Positions 9,601 to 19,941 of a DNA stretch of 64,000 nt are shown here, one piece after another; positions within the stretch are counted from its first letter, which is position 1; the number at the start of each line of letters is the position of its first letter. The notes under the pieces are model-generated. The model worked only from the letters and a program-made list of their open reading frames with translations, made no database searches and had not been told where the DNA came from. The DNA is taken from NCBI GenBank assembly GCA_022925895.1, contig JAKSYS010000227.1, positions 19,042 to 83,041 on the forward strand, read 5' to 3'. This DNA comes from Fragilaria crotonensis. Taxonomy: Eukaryota > Bacillariophyta > Fragilariophyceae > Fragilariales > Fragilariaceae. Both the position numbers and the translations under genes were made by a program.

Positions 9601-12076
9601 TGCCGGTGGGGGCTTCCGTTGAGGAGGCTAGTGATGACAAAAGAGCCGACGGTTCGATCGAAAACAAGATCCTTTCGCTTGGATGGTGAACGATGTCTTT
9701 GGCGGGATCTTCGGTCACAAGGGACCGCCTGGTGTGGACGAAGGAATAGAAAGCGATGCGGCTGTAGCAAAGAATCTATGGAATCAACAGCAGTACGACA
9801 ATGCGTACGGTGTTATCCGTGCTCTGATGAGAACAGTTACCATCGCAAGCGCTGATTGCAAGAACATGCCTGAGCTCAAACTTGGCTTGGCCATTGCCTA
9901 TGAAATACTGCTCTTCGTGCGAACGGTTATCAAGATTCAACAGACAAACGTCTCCGCCGCGTCTCTTGCAGTCTGGGAACGAGCCATCGATGAAATCATC
10001 ACAACGTTTGGCCCAGTGAAGGTTCGCCTCGAACGAATCGGGTGTGGAATCGCAGAGAGGATCAAGAAGCATGGAAATAAGGCCAAAATTCGTCTCATTC
10101 GTCTCTTTGACATACTGGTTTCTGACGAAGCGCTTTTATTAGGCCTCGAGCGGGGTGAATGGAAAATCTGTCTCAAGCAAGTCGAGCAGGCATTGGTACT
10201 TGCAGGGATACTTAAACAAGAAAGTCGAGACAATTACCACAAAACCATTAAATTCATGTTCAATCACTTCGCGCCCGTTGCAAAGACCGGGAGCGCTGCA
10301 GCTAGAAATAACGAAAAGATGGCTTACTTCGCGAAAGTCTTGAAATGGTTCGCCACGCCGAAGCGCTCACTTCTCAAGCTTATTCGCCACGACGTGTCCC
10401 TCGAGATTCTACAAAGAATTTTTGACCGAGTTTTCCGGAACGACCCGGCTGCCTCCCTCATGATTTCAATTCATGCGTCAAACATGACTACGATTCGTCA
10501 TTTGAGAATGTTAAAAGATTTCACTATCTCAGGAAAGCTCTGGATTCCAATGCTTGACGCTGCCGACCAAGAGTTTACATGGATTGTATCAAAATTGAAT
10601 GATAAATCCAAGAGCATAATGCTCCCACTTTCTGAGCTGTTTTCTCTGGGCGTGGCTCAATTTCACAAAATTGCCGGCGGGGACCTCACAGCTGATTGGA
10701 TGGACTTCTTGGTGGAAGACAAGGCGATTCAACTAATCCATCAGATTGATGTGGAGCTGATTCTGCAAGTGGAATCCTTCTCCAAGGATGTTAAAGAAGT
10801 TATGATGTCCCTTCCCTTCTTCCCCAGCATAGACGAAGACATTCTAAACCTGGTGGATGAATTAGACATCGATAAGTTCGTGAAGGAAGCGTCTGCTGCG
10901 ATGACCGATGCGCATCGCCTTTCTAAGTTCATTCGAGACAAGAGTGCCATTGCAATGCAACGCTTCCTTGATTACCTTCCAAAGATGTCTATCCCGGTGG
11001 ACCAACGAGATTTGGGCGACAATTGGGTCATCACGTGTCGCAGCGAGAGTGGCGGCGACCTTAAACTGTCGGACATCTGCATGAAGCGTGAGAACCTGGT
11101 TTGTCGTGTCATGGGTAGTGAAACAATTGTGCTCCCTTTGTCCCACCGCGATGACCATCAGTTTGCTGACGAAGTGGAAATCGTACTGAAGGAGGGCAGC
11201 ATGCGTTCAGGGCATCGCGACGAAGTAGAAATGTCAGTTATTCATCAGATTCGTGAGCTGCTGGAAAATGCTCAACGCTATGGTTGTTGGCAACCGGGAT
11301 TGGGCGGGGTTGGTGTGCAGGCCAGCGATCCCTATGCGGCATCTGTTTTGGAGGGCTTACCAATCAGCACCGTCTTAAATACGGGAATAGAGCTGTGGCG
11401 CGGTCTCGAAATTGACGACGATGAACTATTGGCGATTGCCATCAAAGATGTATCGTTCCAAATCCAACTTAATCAGCAACGAGAGGAGGGTATGATTGCG
11501 TGCAAACCGGATCCTCCGTACCTGGATGCATCTGGCTTGATCAAAAGCTCCGAGCCTGAGGAAGTTAATTATCGCCGTCGCTTTAATCCGCGTGCGGATC
11601 CGACTCTGCTGTACTTGAAAATGAAGAAGGTCACTGTAAAACTGGACAAGTTTCACTTCCGAATCGAAAAGGCAAAGAAGACCATCTTTGATCCCATCTT
11701 TGAAGGGTGGGGCAAGCTCTGGGTTGAAAACGTGTCACTAACTATTCGTGTGGAGTGTCGCAAGGAACGAAGTTTGAAAATTGGAACTGAACTCATGGTG
11801 CCTGTCCTACAGTGTCGACAACTAGAAGTATCGCTAGAAAACGTGGTCCTGGAAGTAAGCGACACTGGGGCTGATTGGATCTTAAACCAGGCGGTCAAAC
11901 GATTCTCCAAGGATCTCACGAAAGTTGTTGAAACCAATCTTCACGACCAAGTACGCAGCCAAGTTGACACTGCATTGGAAAGTTTGAATTCATACCTTCA
12001 AGTTAACCCGGATATTCTGCTGAGCATATTGGGGATTACAATCGACGACTTGGAAGAGGAAGTTGTGTGGGTCTAG
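6670..12076 (+). CDS. Very large conserved-type membrane-anchored protein, possible TULIP-like C-terminus, two frameshifts
   Basis: Three overlapping frames form one gene: 6670-~7932, ~7933-~9672 and ~9672-12076. Each junction is a one-base loss; restoring both gives 1803 codons in a continuous frame (first junction GGG at ~7932, second near 9670). Seen in order: an acidic N-terminus; two or three hydrophobic helices at ~residues 140-190 (LFWIAVFTSLLLGLAYQAVILW, interrupted, then VVITGTLVSFILVDF); a long Ser/Arg-rich disordered stretch; a beta-rich segment with two T-x-YG/VGKG-x-x-V-like strands (TTYGLGILVGWR, TTVGKGIVRSYV); a long helical region; and a C-terminal amphipathic beta/helix section (VENVSLTIRVEC, LENVVLEVSD, FSKDLTKVVETNL) reminiscent of TULIP/HAM1-like lipid-binding proteins. 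A lipid-transfer role is a guess. The fold call is weak; gene reality is strong. Confidence 0.62.
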
Positions 12077-13910
12077 ATTCCAGATACTTAGTACCATCCC
12101 TCCTTGAGATAATCTCAACGTATTTGCCACTCGAAGTCACGTCGCCAGTGCTAACGGTAGGTATTGCAAGCTTCGAATGGTATCATTAGTACAGTACGAG
12201 GTCTAGCCAGAGCGCAATCTAGGAGTGCGCCTATGGAATTGACAGCTGTGAATTGTAAGCTGAATGGATCGCGTGGCGTCGTCTTGTTCATTTCAGTTTT
12301 GTCAAGGAATCCTTTTAATGTGCCATAGCCGCATTGCAACCTGGAGGACAGACGCGGACCTCGTTCACCAGCTTCCAGCGAGTAGCACCGGATGTTCGCA
12401 ACATAGTTCTTTATCATACAACTCAACATTACAACGGTAGTAAAATAGCTGGACTTTACCATACTCGGTGGATCAGATGGGATCCTGATATGATACCCTG
12501 ATGAGAGGCCAAGTACAAGCATAAACTAGATAGGGAGACGGTTTGTTGTCAGGCAGTAGTGAGACACTTTCTTTACACGTCTCAAACACCGTATTGACGC
12601 ACTTTGACTTCGATTTTCGTGCGTTTAAAAGTTGTTCTTAACGTTATTTGGTGGTTAGTTGCTGTAGCTACTTTTGGCGTAGTCACCTTGGTTCAGGAGT
12701 TATCTTCGACCGAAGTTCGCGGTAATTTTTTTCGCGACACATAAAATTTCCTGACATCAATTGCTCTTTCATACTCACATGTCAATGCAAAGGAAGCAAT
12801 GCTTGCAACCAATTTGCAATGCATCACTGAAAAACATGAAGGGCTTCAAAGAGGTGCATCAATAAAGATGCAGTGATAATGGTTTGTCATTCATTGCAAA
12901 AAGGGTGCTCAAAGCCTACCATTTTTGTTGTGATGTTGGTTTGAGGTTGATGCTGTGATGGCGACGAAAATATTTTTCTTCTACGAACGTTTGTACTGCT
13001 AAATTTTTCTCTCTCCAAACATTTTGTTCTGCTAAATTTTTCGCCGTCAGACGACAAACTCCATCGTGATGGCTCTCACCAATGAATGAGCTCAAACGAT
13101 GATGAACTCCATCTCCCACACCCATTTGAATGTTCAGGCCTATTAAAATTATAGTTCTTATCATGTTTCAAGTGTTTGGGACTCAAAAATACGACCTTGC
13201 TGTATCAATTTGCAACAAAGTACGATAGCTTGCTTTGTTGTCAAGTTTTCTCCACTCTCAAGTCGTGTAGAATGTACTGTAAATTATACGAGTGTCTCGT
13301 TATCTAGTTTACTTCCTCCGGGTTCCGAAAAAGTCGATTAAACATAACTTCATCAATAACACTCCTTTTCCAAATGTTTTTGATTGAGCATGTGGACGGG
13401 AGGATTCTGCATCGTTTGGTACATTTTGAAGCCAAAAGGACGATTTTTCGGTGGTGTTTATTTTTTGTCGTCTCACTATCTAGTTTATGCTTGTACTCCG
13501 AGTCGACAAGTATGACAAACACTGTACGACTTTACACGTAATACTGAATACCACATCCAATACAGAACTACTCCGTCCGGACGGTATACATGTATATGCA
13601 TACACACAACACACAACTTCGAGTATAGACCTGTGTACCTGTGTATGCATTATTATGCATACTCCGGAGTCGAGAGTACGTGTACTCTAGTACTGTGCTT
13701 TAGTACTGCGTACTCGACAAGTATGCCTGGCGTATGCATAAATGTGTATCGGTCCTTCCTGCGATCATCGACAACCACGAAACTAGAATCCATATCGCCT
13801 CTCTTTTTTTGTTTCATCAAACTTGCGTCTCGGGTTACAGATTCGTGCTTCGTACCTACCCTGACACACACCCACTTGTCACCCACTTCCAGACAGTCCA
13901 CAGTTCTGCC
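12077..13910. other. Intergenic, 1.8 kb, no supported gene
   Basis: A 123-codon minus ORF at 12151-12522 and others have no recognisable domain and poor composition. Bases ~13480-13735 are a GTAC-rich tract (TACTCCG, GTATGCAT, CGAGTAC words) just upstream of the RMT2-like gene. ATTTTTCTYTCTCCAAAC/AAATTTTTCGCC-type near repeats occur at ~13000-13045. Confidence 0.5.
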
Positions 13911-15083
13911 ATGGACTCCGCGGGTGGCATGGAAACCGAAGTATTTCATCCTATTGATCCCGCGAAGGTTCAGCAAATGCTACAGGCGTGCGCATCTGGT
14001 GACACCAACACCATTTCTCAATTGGTCGAACAACACTTTTTGTACGCTCGACAGCAGGACGACGCAACGGGTAAGTCGCCGCTCATGGTGGCATCCGAAA
14101 TTGGTCATCTAGGCATCGTTCAATACCTCCTAGAGCAAGGGGCTCCCTGGAACGCTGTTGATCGGTATGGAAAATGTGCTGGGAACTACGCCACTGCCGC
14201 GGAACATTGGGATATCGTGAATCTTCTAGTCGACCACGGGACGCGAGCTGAATTGATCCTGTCGAGTCTGCAGCGTGCCGGTGGTGGCAATTATGGCATG
14301 GATCTGCAAAAAGTCAACGATGGAACTCTGCCAGTGGCACACGAACCATCCACCAAACCGAATTACCTTCGACAGCGCCTCACGATCACCGACAATTCGA
14401 TTCTCGACGAAGAGCGAGATGCGGTCATGATGAAATGGGAGCGACCTCTCATGGAAGTACATGCACAAATAATGACTGACAACGCACTTCACAAGCGAGT
14501 GATGAATGTAGGTTTCGGCATGGGCATTATCGATACGATTCTACAGTCTTATCATCCCAATCTGCATATCATCATCGAGGCCCATCCCGATATTTATGCC
14601 AAGATGTTGCAGGATGGATGGGATAAGAAGCCAAACACTAAGATATGTTTCGGGAAGTGGCAAGATGTCGTACCGCAGTTGGTTCAAGAGGGTGTGCAAC
14701 TTGATGGAATATTCTTTGACACATATGGAGAGCACTTTACAGACATGGAAGACTTTCACATGCTTGTTCCTCAAATGTTGAGCAAACCAAATGGTATCTA
14801 CTCCTTTTTCAATGGCCTGGCACCGGACAATCTATTCTTTCATGGTGTTGCCTGTCAGTGTGTCAAACTTCAACTTCACCAATTGGGTCTAGAGACAGAA
14901 TTCTTGCCCTGTGAGATCCAAGTTAACTCGAAAGAATGGGAAGGGATTCGTCGTCGCTATTGGCATGATCGAGACACCTACTACTTGCCCCGAGCAACGT
15001 GGAGACCGGAATTGATTGATCGCAAAACAATCGCAACGAGCGATACCACCGAGGGCGATGCCAAGCGAATCAAACTAATATGA
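13911..15083 (+). CDS. RMT2: RMT2-type protein arginine N5-methyltransferase with ankyrin repeats
   Basis: Predicted 390 aa. Yeast Rmt2 methylates the delta-nitrogen of an arginine in ribosomal protein L12. The N-terminal ~110 residues form ankyrin repeats (GKSPLMVASEIGHLGIVQYLLEQ, interrupted; then YATAAEHWDIVNLLVDHG). The methyltransferase follows: NYLRQRLTITDNSILDEERDAVMMKWE, written here only as its landmarks YLRQRL and VMMKWERPLM, then SAM motif I VMNVGFGMGIIDT, acidic loop IIIEAHPDIYAKM, GKWQDVVPQL, and FFDTYGEHF plus YSFFNGL, all in family order. The frame is open from 13734, but the ATG at 13911 (GCCATGG context) gives the usual start. It converges on the GRAM/VASt gene with 76 bases between stops. 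Confidence 0.9.
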   Translation: MDSAGGMETEVFHPIDPAKVQQMLQACASGDTNTISQLVEQHFLYARQQDDATGKSPLMVASEIGHLGIVQYLLEQGAPWNAVDRYGKCAGNYATAAEHWDIVNLLVDHGTRAELILSSLQRAGGGNYGMDLQKVNDGTLPVAHEPSTKPNYLRQRLTITDNSILDEERDAVMMKWERPLMEVHAQIMTDNALHKRVMNVGFGMGIIDTILQSYHPNLHIIIEAHPDIYAKMLQDGWDKKPNTKICFGKWQDVVPQLVQEGVQLDGIFFDTYGEHFTDMEDFHMLVPQMLSKPNGIYSFFNGLAPDNLFFHGVACQCVKLQLHQLGLETEFLPCEIQVNSKEWEGIRRRYWHDRDTYYLPRATWRPELIDRKTIATSDTTEGDAKRIKLI

Positions 15084-15159
15084 CATGGGGAAGCGATTGG
15101 CATGATGCACAGTCGTCTCGACGTTATCACGGCATGAAGTTAACCCCGTTAATCGTACA

Positions 15160-16812
15160 CTACTTGGCTGCAGAAGCAGCAATGACTTCTTCGCATTCTT
15201 GGCCATTCAAAACTGCATTTCGAACGATTTGTGGGAGTACACAAACGTCTGCCTGCTGGGCTTGTATCTTGATAAGAGTTGTTTCAATTCGGCTCAAGTA
15301 ATTGAGGATATACACTTGAAGCACCAATACGAAAGTAATTAGAATCGCCAAGACATGGATGAGTCCAATACTCGCCTTTTTATCAGACAACACAGGCGCG
15401 TACTGTAGAACGGCTTCGATGGGAGGTTCCGACGTCGATGGTTGGCATGGTTCAGCGGGCACTTCTGAAGGCGGTGCAGCCAAAGCTGTGGCCTCTCTAC
15501 GCAGCATGTTGAGAAGATTTTGAAACCACTTGACAAATTCCGATCGTGTGGTGTTAGCGATGATCGAGCGGAACATGGTGGATTTAACAAAACGAATGTC
15601 GAAGTAGGCAGCCACTGTGACGGTTCCGTCATCATTAGCGCTGACAAGGATTCGGTCCGTGACATAAAAGCAATCTGTCATGGGTACATCATCAACGTAT
15701 GTATCAGTCTCGATGGATATGCCTTGATTGAGAAATCTACGCAAACGTTGTTCCTTGCGGGCCTTGGCATTTGGGGGCGCCAGTGGCGCGTTGATGGGAT
15801 GCGAATACTCAATCGTTCTAGATTTGCTGCCTTTGGTCTCGGTTGCTTTCCAATGACTCGTGACAACATTGAAATCACCTTCACCAGCCATGAAGTTTGG
15901 AATCGAATAGACAGCGTCATCTGACAAGAACAATTCAAAGAACTTTTCCAGTGAGCACGGGATTTGTTGTTTGTCGAAGGCGTTCTCCTTGTATGATTCA
16001 CCGGGGTTCCCGTGTAGGTATCCCCATGCTTCTTCGAGATCGGATGTGGGTTCCTCTGGCGGTGCCACTGACATTCGACGAGAACTCATGGATAGTCTCA
16101 GGTCATCCATAGCTGCCGCCGTTGCTGCAGCCACATAGGCTTCTTCGTTACCAATTTCATGGTCAATATGCGGGCGCATGGAGGTAGGATCAGTGGATAG
16201 GCGTCGAAGAGAGGCACGCATCGGAGTGAGAAGAGGATGCTTCTGGGGAGTGCCTTTGTTGCATTCGGAGTGCAAAGCCGAAAGGGTAGCCCACACAATC
16301 TCCGATTGTTGGATAGAGGCGAAGGTGTAGGCGAAGTCCTTCTCATCGTCATTGACCTGGATGATGATGTGACCCATTTCGGAGTGGTGTACGTGTGACA
16401 CCTTCTCCCATTTGTGCGAGAAGCGTGAGGTGTAAAAGAAGAGGGTGCCTGTGAAGGCAAATCCGTTGGAGCCGGCGTAGAATGTGCCTTGGATATGATT
16501 GTTTGTGCAGGGGTAGGCCCCGCTCATGTGCCCAATCTCTTGCTCGATTGCCGGTGGTAAAGCAGGAACTTTAACAACTGGCTTCGTCTCCACGGCATCA
16601 CTTTTCGTCTCCTCCTCGTCTTTCGTTGCTTCCTCATTCACTGCGACATTATCGCTCGAAGTCAACGGGTCGAGGCTCTCAACGGTCGCTTCTTCAACCT
16701 CGGCAAGTGCCTCGTCAGTTTCAGGTCGATCAACATGTTGCTCATCCTCGATCAGCTCTGGCTCTATTTCACCAATCTGAGGTTCTCCCTGATCTTGACA
16801 TTCGATTTCCAT
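15160..16812 (-). CDS. GRAM/VASt domain membrane protein (Aster/Lam-type lipid transfer)
   Basis: Predicted 550 aa from the first ATG at 16812. Acidic N-terminus of ~85 residues, then a GRAM/PH-like domain at ~90-185 (YPCTNNHIQGTFYAGSNGF, FTGTLFFYTSRF), a Ser/Arg-rich linker, a VASt domain at ~280-455 (CSLEKFFELFLSDDAVYSIP, TIEYSHPINAP, DCFYVTDRILV) and one C-terminal TM helix at ~490-515 (HVLAILITFVLVLQVYIL). This order is that of GRAMD1/Lam/VASt proteins, which sit in the ER at membrane contact sites and move sterols to or from the plasma membrane. Sterol as cargo is inferred from the family. A second protein with the same architecture is encoded at 31704-33143; the two are diverged paralogues. 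Confidence 0.85.
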   Translation of the reverse strand: MEIECQDQGEPQIGEIEPELIEDEQHVDRPETDEALAEVEEATVESLDPLTSSDNVAVNEEATKDEEETKSDAVETKPVVKVPALPPAIEQEIGHMSGAYPCTNNHIQGTFYAGSNGFAFTGTLFFYTSRFSHKWEKVSHVHHSEMGHIIIQVNDDEKDFAYTFASIQQSEIVWATLSALHSECNKGTPQKHPLLTPMRASLRRLSTDPTSMRPHIDHEIGNEEAYVAAATAAAMDDLRLSMSSRRMSVAPPEEPTSDLEEAWGYLHGNPGESYKENAFDKQQIPCSLEKFFELFLSDDAVYSIPNFMAGEGDFNVVTSHWKATETKGSKSRTIEYSHPINAPLAPPNAKARKEQRLRRFLNQGISIETDTYVDDVPMTDCFYVTDRILVSANDDGTVTVAAYFDIRFVKSTMFRSIIANTTRSEFVKWFQNLLNMLRREATALAAPPSEVPAEPCQPSTSEPPIEAVLQYAPVLSDKKASIGLIHVLAILITFVLVLQVYILNYLSRIETTLIKIQAQQADVCVLPQIVRNAVLNGQECEEVIAASAAK

Positions 16813-17758
16813 GGTCACCGCAATATGAGTTCACGAAACGGAAATGAGGAATCGGTACGGGTTTTCGTTTCAGAACTCAGATGCGCGTAAATATGTATCA
16901 TGTCATCATGTCTGTCTATTTCGTAGATTTGCATAGCGAAAAGCACGGTGTCACGTCTCACAGGCTCACAGGTCACGAATCACGTTGATCGCCGACCACC
17001 AACCGGATACACAGCGGCAATCTACTGGCGTGTGTTCAAAGTTCATAGTTCATAGTTCACAGAGTTCACGAATTCACCCTTCAGATTTCGCCGTCTACTG
17101 AAGCTGTACACCAGTCACCCTGGTACTGTACCGTTCCAAAATCAAACACTGCACCTTGCACCTGTACCAAAAAATTACAGTACACAGTACCCGCGCATAG
17201 CCCATATCCCACATCCCATTTCCTATATCGAACTCATGTTTGGTCCATATAGCACGTCACACAAATCGTTTTTCATGGCCTACCAGGTGGTACAAATTAC
17301 AAATGCTGTGAGAACGACGCGGGATGGATCATGGATGCAAGATACTAGTACAACTACCGGTAGTCTACAAGTACTCGTACCCAGTCAACGTGTCAACTCT
17401 GCGCTGAGAGGCTGAGAGCTGGGACATCCGGAATTCCGGGTTAACCCAAACATTTCGAAGTTTTTGGGGATACGAGTGATTCTTGTCGGGAGCATGGCGG
17501 AAACCGTACAAGGGTACTACGGATGTACCTCAAATTCATGAAACAAATAAAGCAACCGTGTAGGGTTCGGTAAATTCACCAAGTAGGAAAGAACACCGTG
17601 CTATCACCGTGCTAAAGTACCAGGTACAGTACCAATTAACACTAAAAAGTGTGAACAGTAAAAAAAGCACGAGTACAATGAACCGCATGAACAACGAACA
17701 ACAGATGAACTAGAGACTACCGGTAGTCAAATAAGTTGACCTAGAGACTAGTCTAAGA
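16813..17758. other. Intergenic, GTAC-rich with two ACTACCGGTAGT palindromes
   Basis: No gene seen. Contains tandem GTTCATAGTTCA-type words at ~17036-17070, many TGGTACTGTACC-like words, and perfect ACTACCGGTAGT palindromes at 17353-17364 and 17716-17727 (the second extends to GACTACCGGTAGTC). Confidence 0.5.
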
Positions 17759-17849
17759 TTGGGATTGAGGAGAGTCCCATTCTGCCAAGACAACTTTGTG
17801 TCAAGCGAAGTGTCCCTCGGAGGAACGACGTCGCGGACAGGACACAAAT

Positions 17850-18240
17850 GCAGGCAGCAGAGTCCTGCTCCTGAAAGACATCAGCAAGCCGAGGCAAAAA
17901 TGGTGGCGGAGGAGGCTGCGTTGGCTCAGCGTCTTCGACACGAAAACATGCCGCCAAGGCTTCTAAAGCGGAAGCACGTCATCGCGGTCAGGATGAGGCA
18001 AAGAAATCGGCGGAAGTTGCTGCATTGGTCAGCCAGCAAGAACAAGAAAGCAAAGCAGAAGCCCGTCGACGTGCACAAGCCGGAGGCAAAGGAGGCTGCT
18101 GCTATAACTGCAGTTCAGCGTCGCAGAGAGGAAGATAACAAGGCTCAGGCCCAAGACAAAGCTGCTGAGATGCGTCGACAGGAGGAGGAGGAGCGGCAAA
18201 GACTGGCCGGCCGAGGAAGGCAAGGCTCCTGGTAACAAAG
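17850..18240 (+). pseudogene. Ala/Lys/Glu/Arg-rich coiled-coil ORF remnant with frameshifts
   Basis: Three successive frames give the same kind of protein: HQQAEAKMVAEEAALAQRL, then AKASKAEARHRGQDEAKKSA, then AVQRRREEDNKAQAQDKAAE and RRQEEEERQRLAG. Each is a charged, alanine-rich coiled-coil composition, and the switch points suggest at least two indels. No start or conserved domain is visible, and the downstream sequence contains a G run at ~18312-18321. It may be a fragment of a longer low-complexity gene. Function unknown. Confidence 0.35.
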
Positions 18241-18992
18241 CTGCTGCTCTGCTTTCCCCCCAAGTAGGAGGCTCCGCCAAAGAGCGTTGCCAAGATCAGG
18301 GAAGGGAAAGCAGGGGGGGGGGCACAACGTCATCTGGAATTTGTGTGGCAACGAGAGGCCGCCAAAGGCGATTCCAGCAGTGAAGCCCCCAATGGCATCG
18401 TCGATGGTTCGTTGCGGCCCTTGTTTTGTGTCACTCTGGATTCTGGACTCCGGAGTTCGGAGTCCGGAGTACTCGCGGTCTCAGGGTACAAGTACTCCAA
18501 TACTCGTAGAGCTAGTATTGCAAAATGTAGAATAGTACCTCGGGAAAAAAGTTGCATTCGTTCCATATACGAAGCACGTAAAGATACCGTAGGTGCAACA
18601 GATGTTGCAGAACCCAAAATGTTGGTACTATTGTTTGCAGTTCATATGCCCCACGCAAACGCACGAAAAACGTCATCAAGTACCCCTATTATGCAACATA
18701 GTACCAGTTCTAATTAATCCGCAAGATCGGTGGAATCCTATAAGAGAAGTACTACCTCGGTCGCATTTCCGAGGTAATACTACTGTACGATGCCAGGCAG
18801 AGCTCCTGTGTCATACTCATTGATTTTCCCCGCCTATCATAGGCACAGACACCTAAAGAAAAAATTTTGTCGTTAACGCATATTAATAACGATCATATAA
18901 CGTCATCAGAAGATGGAAGGCGACAATAATACTTCTGCGCCGGCCGGCCACAAACTCAAGTTTGCATGTATGGCCATCGCTCCGAACACGAT
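18241..18992. other. Intergenic, no supported gene
   Basis: Contains a TCCGGAGTTCGGAGTCCGGAGTAC direct repeat block at ~18448-18470 and a GCCGGCCGGCC palindrome-like GC patch at ~18940. No coding signal beyond shadows. Confidence 0.4.
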
Positions 18993-19330
18993 TTCCATTG
19001 AACCGATTTCGATGAACCAGATTTTCGATGAACCGATTTTGATGAACCGGATTTTCGATGAACCGATTATGATGAACCGGATTTTTGATGAACACGGTTT
19101 GATGAACCGGATTTCTCTTGAATACAGTTAATGAACCGGGACTCCTTATGACCAAAGAATAGAAGCGGGATTCTTAATTAACCAAAAAAAATAACCGTAT
19201 TCTAAATGACCGAAAGAATGAATCGGGATTCTTAATGAACCAAAAAAATGAACCGGGATTCTTAATGAACCGGAAAAATGAACCGGGATTCTCAATGAAC
19301 CGAAAACATGAACCGGGATTTATATTGAAC
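18993..19330. repeat. 30-bp minisatellite of GATGAACCGGATTTT units
   Basis: About eleven degenerate copies of a 30-bp unit made of alternating ~16- and ~14-base half-units that start GATGAACC or AATGAACC. The left half has GATGAACCGGATTTTC/GATGAACCGATTTT, the right half AATGAACCGGGATTCTT/AATGAACCGAAAA. Because 30 is a multiple of three, both strands stay open and encode decapeptide-like repeats (MNRIFDEPI on plus, NPVHQNRFIE on minus). GC-rich CGCGCCGGCC patches flank it at ~18940 and ~19341-19405. Confidence 0.8.
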
Positions 19331-19497
19331 TTTTTGCCGTTGCGCGCCGGCCGACCGATGAATCAAGAGTTACGCGCCTGCCAAGCTCTTCGCGCGCCGG
19401 CCTACATTGTAATAATTTGATATTTCGATAACCGTTTTCCATCGAATGATTTAAAATACCTTTCGTGTTTGAATATGTCTATAACTTTCATTCTTTG

Positions 19498-19686
19498 TCA
19501 GCGTGTCTGTTCTATCTTCCATCCAAATGACACATCATTTTTCGAGCTATTTTCTCGTTTTAATAATTCGGTCATTTGATTGCATTGCTCCATAATTCTG
19601 TCCTCCACGTCCTCAACGACACGATTTTCCGGATGTCCCTGAGAGTAGCAGGTTTCATACAGTACAATCCACTCCAGTAGTTTCAT
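19498..19686 (-). CDS. Small hypothetical ORF (62 aa)
   Basis: Starts MKLLEWIVLYET and is acidic and helical (RVVEDVEDRIMEQCNQM). It has protein-like composition and a genuine ATG, but no recognised domain and no neighbour to argue for a role. It may be a fragment of a transposon protein or chance. Confidence 0.22.
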   Translation of the reverse strand: MKLLEWIVLYETCYSQGHPENRVVEDVEDRIMEQCNQMTELLKRENSSKNDVSFGWKIEQTR

Positions 19687-19941
19687 ATTACTATGTCATA
19701 TGTGTTCATATGTGTGTTCGATACTTGTAGTTCGATGCATACTGCATACACTCTTGTACTACGTCGTACGTACTACAAGCACAATATCAGTATGCATAAC
19801 ACACTGCACTCATGATGACTGTCAATAGTCAATGCACGCGTGTGTTGCTGTATGTATGTAAGTGAACGCACGTCATACATTTATCTATGATAACCGAGAA
19901 GTCTTTGCATTAGGTTTGCTGATGCAGTGCTGTTTTGTGTC

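Noticed and set aside
12151-12522. 123-codon minus ORF as a gene
   Set aside because: No domain, unconvincing composition, no support from neighbours.
16526-16780. Ser/Thr-rich plus ORF opposite the GRAM/VASt gene
   Set aside because: Antisense shadow of the acidic N-terminus of the real gene.
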